A stretch of DNA of 64,000 nt from Glycomyces harbinensis. Its GTDB lineage: Bacteria > Actinomycetota > Actinomycetes > Mycobacteriales > Micromonosporaceae. Positions 42,861 through 50,766 of the stretch are shown piece by piece. The stretch is from positions 1-64,000 of the forward strand of contig NZ_FNAD01000019.1 of NCBI RefSeq assembly GCF_900101745.1, read 5' to 3'. How positions within the stretch are numbered: position 1 is the stretch's first letter; every line of letters begins with the position of its first letter. The notes beneath the pieces are model-generated. The model made no database searches. It was given only the letters and a program-made list of their open reading frames with translations, and had not been told where the DNA came from. The translations under genes and the position numbers were made by a program.

Positions 42861-44084
42861 CTAGGCGGCCCGGGCGTGCGGATAGGCCGGGTCGCGGTCC
42901 TGGAAGCTCAGGATGCTCTGGTTCCGGATCACGCCGTCGTGGATCTCGATCGCTCGGGAGACGGTGAGGTCCTCCGCCCACGCCGCCGGCCCTTCCATGA
43001 CCGTGCGCAGGAACGGCAGGAGCGCCTCGCTGATCTCCCAGGTCGCCGAGTTCCACAGGTACGACGGGCTGTGGTCGACGGCGTAGTAGTCCACTCCCAT
43101 GCCGACGGTGAACATCGGCTCGTCGAAGGTGGTGGGCCTCGCCCAGTCGAAACCCATCCCCAGGTCGCACGAGACGTCGACGATCAGGCTTCCCGAGGCG
43201 AAGCGCTTGAGGTCCTCGGTCCTCAGGTAGGTCAGCGGCGCGGCGACGTCCTGGAGCGTGCAGTTGACGACGATGTCGTGCGAGGCCAGGAACTCCGGGA
43301 GCAGGACGTCGCCCGCCGGTGTGAGGACCTCGCTGAGGTGGGTCGGGCCTTCGTCGGTGTTGAGCTGGGTGATGTGCGCGGTGTGGATCGGCGAGCCGAC
43401 CGCCGCGACGCCGCGCTGCGTGAGGACCTGGATGTCGTGGATGCCGTGCGCCTTGAGCGCGGTCACGGCGCCTCGCGCGGTCGCGCCGAAGCCGATGACG
43501 ACCGCGCTGAGCCGCGGCCCGTAGTCGCCGGTCGAGCCGACCAGGCTCAACGCGTGCAGCACGGAGCAGTAGCCGGCGAGTTCGTTGTTCTTGTGGAACA
43601 CGTGCAGGCTGAAGTCGCCCCGCTTGGTCCAGTGGTTCATCGCCTCGAAGGCGATCAGCGTGAGCCGCCGGTCGATCGCCGTCTGCGTCATGCCGGCGTC
43701 CTGCACGCAGTGCGGCCAACCCCAGAGCACGCGGCCCTCGGGAATCGCCGCCACGTCCACGGCCTGCGGTTTGGGCAGCAGCAGCACGTCGGCGGATTCG
43801 AGCACCTCGGAGCGTTCGGCGACCCTGCCGACGCGCGACTCGAGGTAGCCGGATTCGAGCTGGAAGTCGGCGCCGTAGCCGCGCTCGACGGTCATCCGCG
43901 CGCGCAGTTCGGGGTCGATCCGGTCCAGGTGGTGGGGGTGGATCGGCAGGCGGCGCTCGTTCTCCATCGAAGAGCCCGCGAGCAGTCCGAGGGTGAGGAG
44001 GCCGTCGCTCGGCGAGCCGTTCGATGACACGGCGGGCGCGGCGGAGGAAGTGCGAGTGGTGCCGGACATCCGGATTCCCATCAT
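42861..44084 (-). CDS. N5-(carboxyethyl)ornithine synthase-like / alanine-dehydrogenase-fold oxidoreductase
   Basis: A 407-residue protein of the alanine dehydrogenase/PNT fold. Following a disordered Ser/Ala-rich start, LGLLAGSSMENERRLPIHPHHL, WGWPHCVQDAGMT, HVFHKNNELAGYCSVLHAL and VVIGFGATARGAVTALKAHG (NAD(P) site) match the family that reductively joins pyruvate to the side-chain amine of ornithine or lysine. LIVDVSCDLGMGFDWARPTTFDEPMF and YAVDHSPSYLW complete the match. The product is expected to be an opine-like amino acid; the true substrate is unknown. ATG 44084 is tentative; ATGs at 44081 and 44069 are also in frame and none has a clear ribosome binding site. It is divergent from the CrtA-like gene. 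Confidence 0.75.
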   Translation of the reverse strand: MMGIRMSGTTRTSSAAPAVSSNGSPSDGLLTLGLLAGSSMENERRLPIHPHHLDRIDPELRARMTVERGYGADFQLESGYLESRVGRVAERSEVLESADVLLLPKPQAVDVAAIPEGRVLWGWPHCVQDAGMTQTAIDRRLTLIAFEAMNHWTKRGDFSLHVFHKNNELAGYCSVLHALSLVGSTGDYGPRLSAVVIGFGATARGAVTALKAHGIHDIQVLTQRGVAAVGSPIHTAHITQLNTDEGPTHLSEVLTPAGDVLLPEFLASHDIVVNCTLQDVAAPLTYLRTEDLKRFASGSLIVDVSCDLGMGFDWARPTTFDEPMFTVGMGVDYYAVDHSPSYLWNSATWEISEALLPFLRTVMEGPAAWAEDLTVSRAIEIHDGVIRNQSILSFQDRDPAYPHARAA

Positions 44085-44317
44085 CAGGGAACTCAAGTCA
44101 GCTCCTGCCTCGACTGTACGCCGATCGCCCGCGAGACACGGCCGGGGAGCCGGTGCCGCACGGCCCCGAGCGGTCGGGCGGGAGGCGCGACCTCTGTCGA
44201 TGCTCCGTGAAGGGACGCTGCCGAATGCCGCCGAAATGCGGGGCGGGGACGGCGCCTCGGCGCATTGCGGCGGTCGGCGCCTCGCAATCCGGCGCGATCT
44301 CGGGTTGGATCGTCTCC

Positions 44318-45004
44318 ATGAGCATTCACTCGTTCCATCTCGTGCGGGCGCCGCTGCGCGAGTCCCTCGGCGCGCTCCTTCGTCCGCCCTCGGCACCGGG
44401 CCTGCGACACCTCGAGGTCCTCGTCGGGATGCAGCTGGGCGCGCCCGTGGTGTCCCCGCGCCGGATGCAGCTGCGCCACCTCGCGGTGTTCGCCGAGTGG
44501 GAGGACGAGGCGGCGCTCGAGGACTTCCTCGCGCAGCGGGCGTTCGGCCGGACGCTCAGCGGCGGATGGCATGTCAGGCTCGAGTTCCTGCGCCGCTGGG
44601 GCGCGGTCGGGGAACTGGCGCACCTTCCCGCCGAGGCCGAGCGCGCGGATCCGGGCGAGCCGATCGTCGCGGTGACGCTCGCGCGGGTGCGCCTGCCCGA
44701 ACTGCCGCGGTTCATCCGCTGGGGCAGGCCGGTCGAACGCCAGGTCCGGGACCATCCCGAGACGACGCTGGCGCTCGCGGCGATGCGGCCGTTCCGAACC
44801 GTCTCGACGTTCTCGGTCTGGACGAGCGCCCGCGCGATGACGGGCATGGTCTTCGGACGGGGCGAGGGCGACGCCGCCCGCCGCCACAGCGAGGCGATGG
44901 CGGAGCGGGACCGGCGCGACTTCCACCACGAGTTCACGACGCTGCGTTTCCGGCCGCTGTCCGAGCACGGCTCGTGGGAGGGCCGGTCGGACATCATCCC
45001 CTGA
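44318..45004 (+). CDS. CrtA-like (spheroidene monooxygenase-like) protein
   Basis: A 228-residue protein resembling actinobacterial proteins annotated as spheroidene monooxygenase: VTLARVRLPELPRFIRWGRPVERQVRDHPETTLALAAMRPF, followed by TFSVWTSARAMTGMVFG and a C-terminal DFHHEFTTLRFRPLSEHGSW. Its relatives are haem-binding dimeric alpha/beta-barrel-like enzymes. No carotenoid genes are nearby, so a carotenoid substrate is doubtful. ATG 44318 lacks a clear ribosome binding site. It is followed by an SDR gene after 92 bp. Confidence 0.65.
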   Translation: MSIHSFHLVRAPLRESLGALLRPPSAPGLRHLEVLVGMQLGAPVVSPRRMQLRHLAVFAEWEDEAALEDFLAQRAFGRTLSGGWHVRLEFLRRWGAVGELAHLPAEAERADPGEPIVAVTLARVRLPELPRFIRWGRPVERQVRDHPETTLALAAMRPFRTVSTFSVWTSARAMTGMVFGRGEGDAARRHSEAMAERDRRDFHHEFTTLRFRPLSEHGSWEGRSDIIP

Positions 45005-45096
45005 GCTGGGCCGCGTGTAGGAAAGGCGGTTTCCGGGCACGGTGATGCGTGACGCCGCCGCGATCCGCGCCGCGGCGCCCTCTCGGAGGTGTTGGG

Positions 45097-45879
45097 ATGA
45101 ACCGTGAAGTCACCGTGGTGACCGGAGGCGGACAGGGCATCGGACGGGCGGTCGTCGAGCGGCTGCTCGCCGACGCGCACGCGGTCGTGGTCGTGGAGCT
45201 GCGCGACGAAGGGCTGGGATGGCTCGACGGCCCGATCCGCGACGGGCTGGCGTGGGTGATCGTCGGCGACGCGGCGGACGACGCGGTCGCCGCGCAGGCC
45301 GCGGCCACCGCCGGGACGCTCGGGACGCTGACCGGCTGGGTCAACAACGCCGCGGTGTTCGAGGACGCGTGGCTCCATGAGCGGGGCGGGGCGGCCGTCG
45401 CGGAGCTGGTGCGGCGCAACCTGCAGCCGTGCCTGGCGGGGGCGGGCGCGGCGGTGGCCGCGTTCCGGGTCGCGGGCACCGCCGGGGCGATCGTCAACGT
45501 CTCCTCGCATCAGGCGCAGCGCGCCGTTCGCGGGGCGCTGCCGTACGCGACGGCCAAGGCGGCCGTGGAGGGGCTCACGCGCGCGCTGGCGGTCGATTAC
45601 GGCCCGTGGGGCATCCGGGTGAACGCGGTGGCACCGGGGTCGATCGCGACCGAGCGGCTGCGGATGCTGACGGAGGCGGGCGAGGAGGAGTACTCGCGGG
45701 TCGCGGGGGCGATGGCGGACCTGCATCCGATCGGCAGGGCCGGGGACGTCGCGGAGGTCGCCGAGGCGGTCGCGTACCTGCTCTCGGCGCGGGCCTCGTT
45801 CATCAGCGGGGCGGTGGTGCCGGTGGACGGCGCGCGTTCGGCGCAGGGCGCCGATCCGGAGGTCAGGGCGCCGGCGTGA
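45097..45879 (+). CDS. SDR-family oxidoreductase
   Basis: A 260-residue classical short-chain dehydrogenase/reductase. The cofactor motif is T9-G-G-G-Q-G-I-G16; the catalytic Ser lies in VNVSSHQ (S136/S137) and Y150-A-T-A-K154 completes the active site. VNNAAVFED and the C-terminal SARASFISGAVVPVDGA are typical. It uses NAD(P)H for an alcohol/ketone pair of unknown identity. GGAGG lies 7 nt before ATG 45097. It is monocistronic or follows the CrtA-like gene, and ends at a hairpin. Confidence 0.9.
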   Translation: MNREVTVVTGGGQGIGRAVVERLLADAHAVVVVELRDEGLGWLDGPIRDGLAWVIVGDAADDAVAAQAAATAGTLGTLTGWVNNAAVFEDAWLHERGGAAVAELVRRNLQPCLAGAGAAVAAFRVAGTAGAIVNVSSHQAQRAVRGALPYATAKAAVEGLTRALAVDYGPWGIRVNAVAPGSIATERLRMLTEAGEEEYSRVAGAMADLHPIGRAGDVAEVAEAVAYLLSARASFISGAVVPVDGARSAQGADPEVRAPA

Positions 45880-45924
45880 CCGGCGGGCCCCGCCGCGAGC
45901 GGCCGGGCCCTGGTGAACGACGGC

Positions 45925-45962
45925 GGCGGATCGCCGGGAGGTGGGGGTCCCCGCGATCCGCC
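45925..45962. terminator. Terminator hairpin between SDR and hypothetical gene
   Basis: Arms GGCGGATCGC (45925-45934) and GCGATCCGCC (45953-45962) enclose an 18-nt GC-rich loop. It lies between convergent genes. Confidence 0.65.
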
Positions 45963-45975
45963 GTCGGTCTGCGGA

Positions 45976-46332
45976 TTACTCGCTGCGCCTGAGCCAGCGG
46001 AAGCGGCCCTTGGACAGATGCGTGTCCTCTTGGGCCGCCATGTCTCCGGCGATGGTGATGTAGGCGGTCTCGACGCGGCCCGCGAAGGTCACGTCGGTGA
46101 GGCTGAACCCGCCCTCACGGGCGAGGACGATGAGCGTCGCCTCATCGGTGCGCGACACGTCGGGCCTGACGCCCAGGGTGTCGGCGAAAATCTTGATCTG
46201 CTCGGCGAGCTCTGCGTGCTGGGAATCGTCGAGCGGCAGCGACCGCGAGAGACGGCCGTCGTCCGCTACCCAACTGTTGAGCTCCCTCAGTGCGTCCAGC
46301 AGCACGTTGTCGTCTTGCTCCGTTCTCCCCAT
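45976..46332 (-). CDS. Hypothetical small soluble protein, 118 aa
   Basis: I do not recognise it. The N-terminal half is helical and acidic (LLDALRELNSWVADDG, DDSQHAELAEQIKIFADTLG); the C-terminal half looks like a small beta domain (ATLIVLAREGGFSLTDVTF, VETAYITIAG) with a basic end (KGRFRWLRRSE). No signal peptide or Cys. ATG 46332. Upstream is the AT-rich unassigned region. Confidence 0.6.
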   Translation of the reverse strand: MGRTEQDDNVLLDALRELNSWVADDGRLSRSLPLDDSQHAELAEQIKIFADTLGVRPDVSRTDEATLIVLAREGGFSLTDVTFAGRVETAYITIAGDMAAQEDTHLSKGRFRWLRRSE

Positions 46333-46859
46333 ATGGCACCGTCGCCATTCGTCCTGGGCGCCTTCCGTTCTGCCGTGGTGGGCAAAACGGCGCCCTGCCG
46401 GAGCAGGGCTGCGACCGATCAGTAAGGTTGGTCTGATTCGGCTCCGACGGACACGGGGGGCGTTCGTGTCTGAATTGTCGCCGGATCTTTATCATTTCTG
46501 TACCGAGTCTTACGCGTCGTTCAGCTTCTGTCCAGACTCGCAAATGGGATTAACCGGTCAAACAGGTATTTTTAAGGCGATTTCAGCCTGGTTTTGTGCC
46601 GCCGGACACGATTCCTGTCCGCCCGGTCCATGCGACATCATCCGAACGTATGAACAACAGGTTGCTCAGTAATGCTCACTGTTCGTAATCTGCCGCGCGA
46701 AAGATAACGAAACACCCTCAAACTGGCAACGGCGCCCGCCCGGCCCTGCCGTCACTCGTACGGGCCCGCTTCTTCAGCTCCCCTTCAGGTTCCCCCCGCT
46801 AGCGTTGGAAACCGGGGGCCTCCCCCAGTCGCGGCCGAGGCCTGCGGCGTGCCCGCCGA
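46333..46859. other. 527-bp gene-free AT-rich interval
   Basis: The segment 46480-46720 has visibly lower GC than the rest of the window, and its frames show no actinobacterial codon bias. It carries an imperfect inverted repeat GTTCGTAATCT/AGATAACGAAAC (46681-46712) and a GGACA/TGTCC hairpin (near 46610-46622). It may hold promoters of the 46332 gene and the Nudix gene, a small RNA, or foreign DNA; I cannot tell which. Confidence 0.4.
46773..46805 (+). promoter_or_regulatory. Possible OmpR/PhoB-type activated promoter
   Basis: TTCAGCTCCCC and TTCAGGTTCCC start at 46773 and 46784, an 11-bp phase typical of OmpR/PhoB-family direct repeats. TAGCGT (46800-46805) follows 11 bp after the second TTCAG, where an activator-dependent -10 would stand. 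The downstream gene is the Nudix hydrolase. Confidence 0.35.
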
Positions 46860-46872
46860 TAGACTCCGGCCG

Positions 46873-47289
46873 GTGAACGCAGCCAGCACCGCCGAACCGC
46901 GCGTCGTCGTCGGCGCCGCCATCCGCGCCGGGCGGGAGATCCTGGCCGCCGCCCGCGCCTACCCGCCCGAACTCGCCGGACTATGGGAGTTCCCCGGCGG
47001 CAAGGTCGAACCCGGCGAGACCGAGGCCGAGGCGCTGCGCCGCGAATGCCGCGAGGAGCTGGGCGTCGAGATCGCGGTCGGCCCCCGCGCCTGCGGCGAC
47101 CTCCTCACCGGCGGCGGCCGGTTCCTGCTGCGGATCTACTTCGCGACGCTCGAAGGCGGCGAGCCCCGTGCGAAAGAGCACGCCGAGCTGCGCTGGCTCG
47201 CGCCGGAGGCGCTGGACTCGGTGCCGTGGCTGCCGGGCAACCGGCCCGCCGTCGAGGCGATCCGGGAATCGTCGGTCGAACCTCGCTAG
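46873..47289 (+). CDS. Nudix hydrolase, MutT-like
   Basis: A 138-residue pyrophosphohydrolase. The Nudix box fits exactly: G43-x5-E49-x7-R57-E58-x2-E61-E62-x-G64. VVVGAAIRAGREILAAAR and LWEFPGGKVEPGE resemble MutT/CTP pyrophosphohydrolases that clean 8-oxo-dGTP or modified nucleotides. GTG 46873 lies 7 nt behind TAGACT (46860-46865), so a leaderless start is likely. It is convergent with the D-threonine-aldolase-like gene, only 13 bp away. Confidence 0.9.
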   Translation: MNAASTAEPRVVVGAAIRAGREILAAARAYPPELAGLWEFPGGKVEPGETEAEALRRECREELGVEIAVGPRACGDLLTGGGRFLLRIYFATLEGGEPRAKEHAELRWLAPEALDSVPWLPGNRPAVEAIRESSVEPR

Positions 47290-47302
47290 AACACGGTCCG
47301 CA

Positions 47303-48547
47303 TTAGAAGAAGGTGCGGATCGCGTCGACCACTCGGCCGGTCTCCTCGTCCACGACGGGGATCAGCCGCCACTTGTCGAAGCTCGTGCACGGGTGCGAGA
47401 GTCCCAACGCGACGGTGTCGCCGACCGCCAGGTGCCCGGGCGCTCCCTTGAGGAACAGGTGCTGGTCGCTGATCTGCGGGCAGTGCGCCGGCTCGGCACC
47501 GGGGTCGCCCTCGAGCCCCAGCGGGATCGGGAGGTCCTGGTCGAACGGGAGGTCGCGCCGTCCAGCGTCGAGGATCGCCAGGCCCGGCTCGGGGCGCGAC
47601 AGCACGCGCGATCGGGCCTGGAGGGCCGGTCGCAGCTCCGGCCCGTCGCCGCCGCGCGCGGCCGGGGTCCAGCGCGCGTAGCAGCCGTGGTCGTGGACGA
47701 GGTACGAGCCCGAGCGCAGCACGACCTCGGCGCGGTCCGCGAGCGGGCCGAGCACGGCCGCGACCCGGTCGAAGTAGGCACTACCGCCGGCGGTGACGAC
47801 CGGACGGTCGGTCGCGAAGTCCAAGGCCCCGAACAGCGCCGCGAGTTCGCCGAGATAGTCGTCGACGGCCGCCAGCGCGGCCGCGTCGGTCCCGGCCGTC
47901 ACCGCGCCCTCGTATCCGGCGACGCCCGCGAGGCGCAGGTTGGGGGCGGCCTCGATCGCGGCGGCGACCTCCAGGGCGGCTGCCCGGGTCCGGGCGCCGG
48001 CGCGGCCGCCGGGGGTCCCGAGCTCGACGAGGACGTCGATCGGCGCGGTCGCGGCGCGCGAGAGCAGGTCGGTCGACTGCGTCGAATCGGAGAAGAGCCC
48101 GATGCGGGTGCCTTCGCGCGCCCACAGGCTGCATCGAGCGACCGCGGCGGGGTCGGCGACCTGGTTGGCGATCAGGATGCGGGGCACGCCGAAGTGGTGG
48201 GCCACACCGGCTTGGAAGGGGTTCGCGACGGTGATGCCGACGGCTCCGGCGCCGAGCTGGCGCTGCCACAGCTGGGGCGCCATCGTGGCCTTGCCGTGGG
48301 GTGCGAGGGCGAGGCCGCGTGCGGCGCACCAGGCGGCCATGGCCTCGAGATTGTGGTCGAGGGCTTGGGCGGAGAGGAGGACCACGGGGGTTTCGAGTTC
48401 GGCGGCGAGCGGTCCGGTGGCGAGCCACTCCGCGACTGTGGGGCCGCGGGAAGCCGGGCCTTGGAGGGAGGGGTGGGTGGGGGGCATCCCCTTGAAGCGC
48501 CAGTCGAGCACGTCGTCGTAGAGGTCGCGCAGTCGGGTCTCGTCCAT
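47303..48547 (-). CDS. D-threonine aldolase / D-serine dehydratase-like PLP enzyme
   Basis: A 414-residue fold-type III PLP enzyme. The alanine-racemase-like N-terminal barrel carries the PLP lysine K86 in LAPHGKATMAP; GVAGYEGAV, AGGSAYFDRV and LRSGSYLVHDHGCY line the cofactor site. The C-terminal domain has the metal-ligand pair His and Cys in GLSHPCTSFDKW. The family deaminates D-serine/D-threonine or cleaves 3-hydroxy-D-amino acids. It is divergent from ridA, whose product removes the enamine released by such dehydratases, which favours deaminase activity. ATG 48547 has AAGGGCGG upstream. Confidence 0.85.
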   Translation of the reverse strand: MDETRLRDLYDDVLDWRFKGMPPTHPSLQGPASRGPTVAEWLATGPLAAELETPVVLLSAQALDHNLEAMAAWCAARGLALAPHGKATMAPQLWQRQLGAGAVGITVANPFQAGVAHHFGVPRILIANQVADPAAVARCSLWAREGTRIGLFSDSTQSTDLLSRAATAPIDVLVELGTPGGRAGARTRAAALEVAAAIEAAPNLRLAGVAGYEGAVTAGTDAAALAAVDDYLGELAALFGALDFATDRPVVTAGGSAYFDRVAAVLGPLADRAEVVLRSGSYLVHDHGCYARWTPAARGGDGPELRPALQARSRVLSRPEPGLAILDAGRRDLPFDQDLPIPLGLEGDPGAEPAHCPQISDQHLFLKGAPGHLAVGDTVALGLSHPCTSFDKWRLIPVVDEETGRVVDAIRTFF

Positions 48548-48583
48548 CGCTCACCGCCCTTAACTGAAATGTATCTTTACTAT

Positions 48584-48991
48584 ATGACCGAGAAACTCGC
48601 GATTCGCACCGACGCCGCTCCCGCTCCCGCCCATGCCTTTCCGCAGGGCGTCCGCAGGGGCCCGCTGCTGACCGTCTCCGGGCAGGGCCCGGTCGACCCG
48701 GCCAGCGGCGAGTACCTCCACCCGGGCGACGTGAAGGCGCAGACGCGCCGGACCCTGGAGAACGTCGCGGCGATCCTCGAAGCGGGCGGCGCGACCGTGG
48801 GCGACGTGATGGCGCTTCGGGTGTACCTGGCCGACCGCGGCGACTTCGCCGCGATGAACGAGGTCTACGAGGCGTTCCTGGCCGAGAAGACCCCCGAGGG
48901 CGTCCCGTTCCCGACCCGGACCACCGTCATCTGCACCCTCCCGAGGGCCGAGATGCTGGTGGAGGTCGACGCCCTCGCCTACGTAGACTGA
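48584..48991 (+). CDS. ridA: RidA-family enamine/imine deaminase
   Basis: A 135-residue trimeric RidA/YjgF-type protein: LLTVSGQGPVDPASGEYL, QTRRTLENVAAILEAGGATVGDVMALRVYLADRGDF, PTRTTVICTLPRAEMLVEVDALAY with the conserved catalytic Arg and terminal Glu. It hydrolyses reactive 2-aminoacrylate-type intermediates released by PLP-dependent dehydratases. ATG 48584 follows TATCTT (48572-48577) by 6 nt in an AT-rich promoter, so a leaderless start is probable. It is 29 bp before the D-aminoacylase gene. Confidence 0.9.
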   Translation: MTEKLAIRTDAAPAPAHAFPQGVRRGPLLTVSGQGPVDPASGEYLHPGDVKAQTRRTLENVAAILEAGGATVGDVMALRVYLADRGDFAAMNEVYEAFLAEKTPEGVPFPTRTTVICTLPRAEMLVEVDALAYVD

Positions 48992-49020
48992 CGCTTCGTG
49001 CCAGGTGAGGGAGGCGTCCA

Positions 49021-50766
49021 GTGGCCGCAATGGACTTCGTGATCCGCGGTGCCGAGATCGCCGACGGGACGGGCGCGCCCCGCTTCGCGGCCGAGGTCGG
49101 CGTCAAGGACGGGCGCGTCGCCGCGATCGGCGGGCGGCTCGAGGGCGCCGCGGTGATCGACGCGGGCGGCCTGGTCCTCGCCCCCGGGTTCATCGACATG
49201 CACGCCCACTCCGAACTGGCGATCCTCGACGACCACGACCATCTCGCGAAGCTCGGCCAGGGCTGCACCCTCGAAGTGCTCGGGCAGGACGGGCTCTCGT
49301 ACGCGCCGGTGGACGAGTCGACCGCGCCGCAGATGTGGGAGGCCATCGCCGCCTGGAACGGGCGCCCGGACGTCGACTACGACTGGCGCACGGTCGGCGA
49401 GTACCTCGACCGGCTCGACCGGGGCGTCCCGGTGAACGCCGCCTACCTGGTCCCCCACGGCACCGTCCGCATGGCGGCGATGGGATGGGAGGACCGCGCG
49501 CCGACCGGGGACGAGCTGGCGGCCATGAAGGCGCTGGTGGCCCAGGGCATGGAAGAGGGCGCGTTCGGGCTCTCGGCGGGCCTGTCCTACACGCCGGGCA
49601 TGTACGCGGACACGGCCGAACTCGTGGAGCTGTGCGGAGTGGTCGCCCGGTACGGCGGCTACTTCGGCCCGCACCAGCGCAGTTACGGCGCGGGCGCGAT
49701 GGAGGGCTACGCGGAGATGATCCAGATCGCCGCCGAGTCGGGCTGCGCGCTGCACCTGGCGCACGCGACCCTGAACTACCGGGTCAACGAGGGCAGGGCC
49801 GCGGAACTCCTCAAGCTGGTGGACGAGGGCCTGGACTCGGGCCTGGCGATCAGCCTCGACACCTACCCGTACCTGCCGGGCATGACGATGCTGGCGGCGC
49901 TGCTGCCGAGCTGGTCGCTCGCGGGAGGCTATGCGGCCCTGAGGGAGCGGCTGAACGATCCCGAGGCCAGGGCCCGGATCGTCCACGAACTCGACGTGAC
50001 CGGCACCGACGGCGCGAACGGCGTCCCGGCGGACTGGTCGCGGTACGAGATCGCGAGCGTCACGAAGCCCGAGCTGCGGGGGTTCGTGGGCAGGCCGGTC
50101 GCCGAGGCCGCCGGGGCGCGGCGGCCTGCGGAGTTCTACCTGGACCTGCTGGTGCGCGACGACTTCGGGACCGGCTGCCTCATGCACGTGGGCAACGAGG
50201 AGAACGTGCGGGCCATCATGCGGCACGGCGTCCACACCGGATCGAGCGACGGCGTGCTCGCCGGGGACAAGATCCACCCGCGCGCGTGGGGCTCGTTCGC
50301 CAGGTACCTCGGGCACTACACCCGCGAGCTGGGGCTGCTGAGCGTCGAGGAGTGCGTGGCGCACCTGAGCGGCAGGCCCGCGGCGGTTCTCGGGTTGAAG
50401 GACCGCGGCCTCGTGAAGGAGGGCTTCGCGGCCGACCTGGTGCTCTTCGACCCCGAGGCGGTCGACGCCCGGGCCACGTTCGATGAGCCGCGGCAGCAGG
50501 CCGCCGGGGTGCCGTACGTGTTCGTCAACGGCCGGACGGCGATCGAGGAGGGCCGCCGAACCGACGCCCTCGCCGGCCGTTCGGTCCGCCGCCGTGAAGG
50601 CGCGTCCTCGGCTGGCCGAAAGCGTGGCAAGCGGTTATCTTGGCCCATGGTCGACCCGCCGCCGATCCCCGTCGGGACGGGACCGACCGATGCCCCTGAG
50701 GCGTGTCGAGGCTGCGAGGACCCATCCCCTCGGCGACGATCCGACAAGAGAATGAGGTTCTTTTGA
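49021..50766 (+). CDS. N-acyl-D-amino-acid deacylase (D-aminoacylase) with C-terminal extension
   Basis: A 581-residue amidohydrolase-superfamily enzyme. Metal-binding HAH lies in PGFIDMHAHSEL (about residues 57-68), the substrate-site motif is GCTLEVLGQDGLSYAPVD, later HLAHATLN, and the C-terminal VHTGSSDGVLAGDK carries the catalytic Asp. It releases D-amino acids from N-acyl-D-amino acids. GTG 49021 has GGGAGG 6 nt upstream. The recognised fold ends near residue 520 (FVNGRTAIEEG); about 55 more basic, proline-rich residues continue until TGA 50766, which overlaps the dgoD TTG start. Together with the aldolase-like enzyme and RidA it forms a D-amino-acid catabolic module. Confidence 0.88.
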   Translation: MAAMDFVIRGAEIADGTGAPRFAAEVGVKDGRVAAIGGRLEGAAVIDAGGLVLAPGFIDMHAHSELAILDDHDHLAKLGQGCTLEVLGQDGLSYAPVDESTAPQMWEAIAAWNGRPDVDYDWRTVGEYLDRLDRGVPVNAAYLVPHGTVRMAAMGWEDRAPTGDELAAMKALVAQGMEEGAFGLSAGLSYTPGMYADTAELVELCGVVARYGGYFGPHQRSYGAGAMEGYAEMIQIAAESGCALHLAHATLNYRVNEGRAAELLKLVDEGLDSGLAISLDTYPYLPGMTMLAALLPSWSLAGGYAALRERLNDPEARARIVHELDVTGTDGANGVPADWSRYEIASVTKPELRGFVGRPVAEAAGARRPAEFYLDLLVRDDFGTGCLMHVGNEENVRAIMRHGVHTGSSDGVLAGDKIHPRAWGSFARYLGHYTRELGLLSVEECVAHLSGRPAAVLGLKDRGLVKEGFAADLVLFDPEAVDARATFDEPRQQAAGVPYVFVNGRTAIEEGRRTDALAGRSVRRREGASSAGRKRGKRLSWPMVDPPPIPVGTGPTDAPEACRGCEDPSPRRRSDKRMRFF

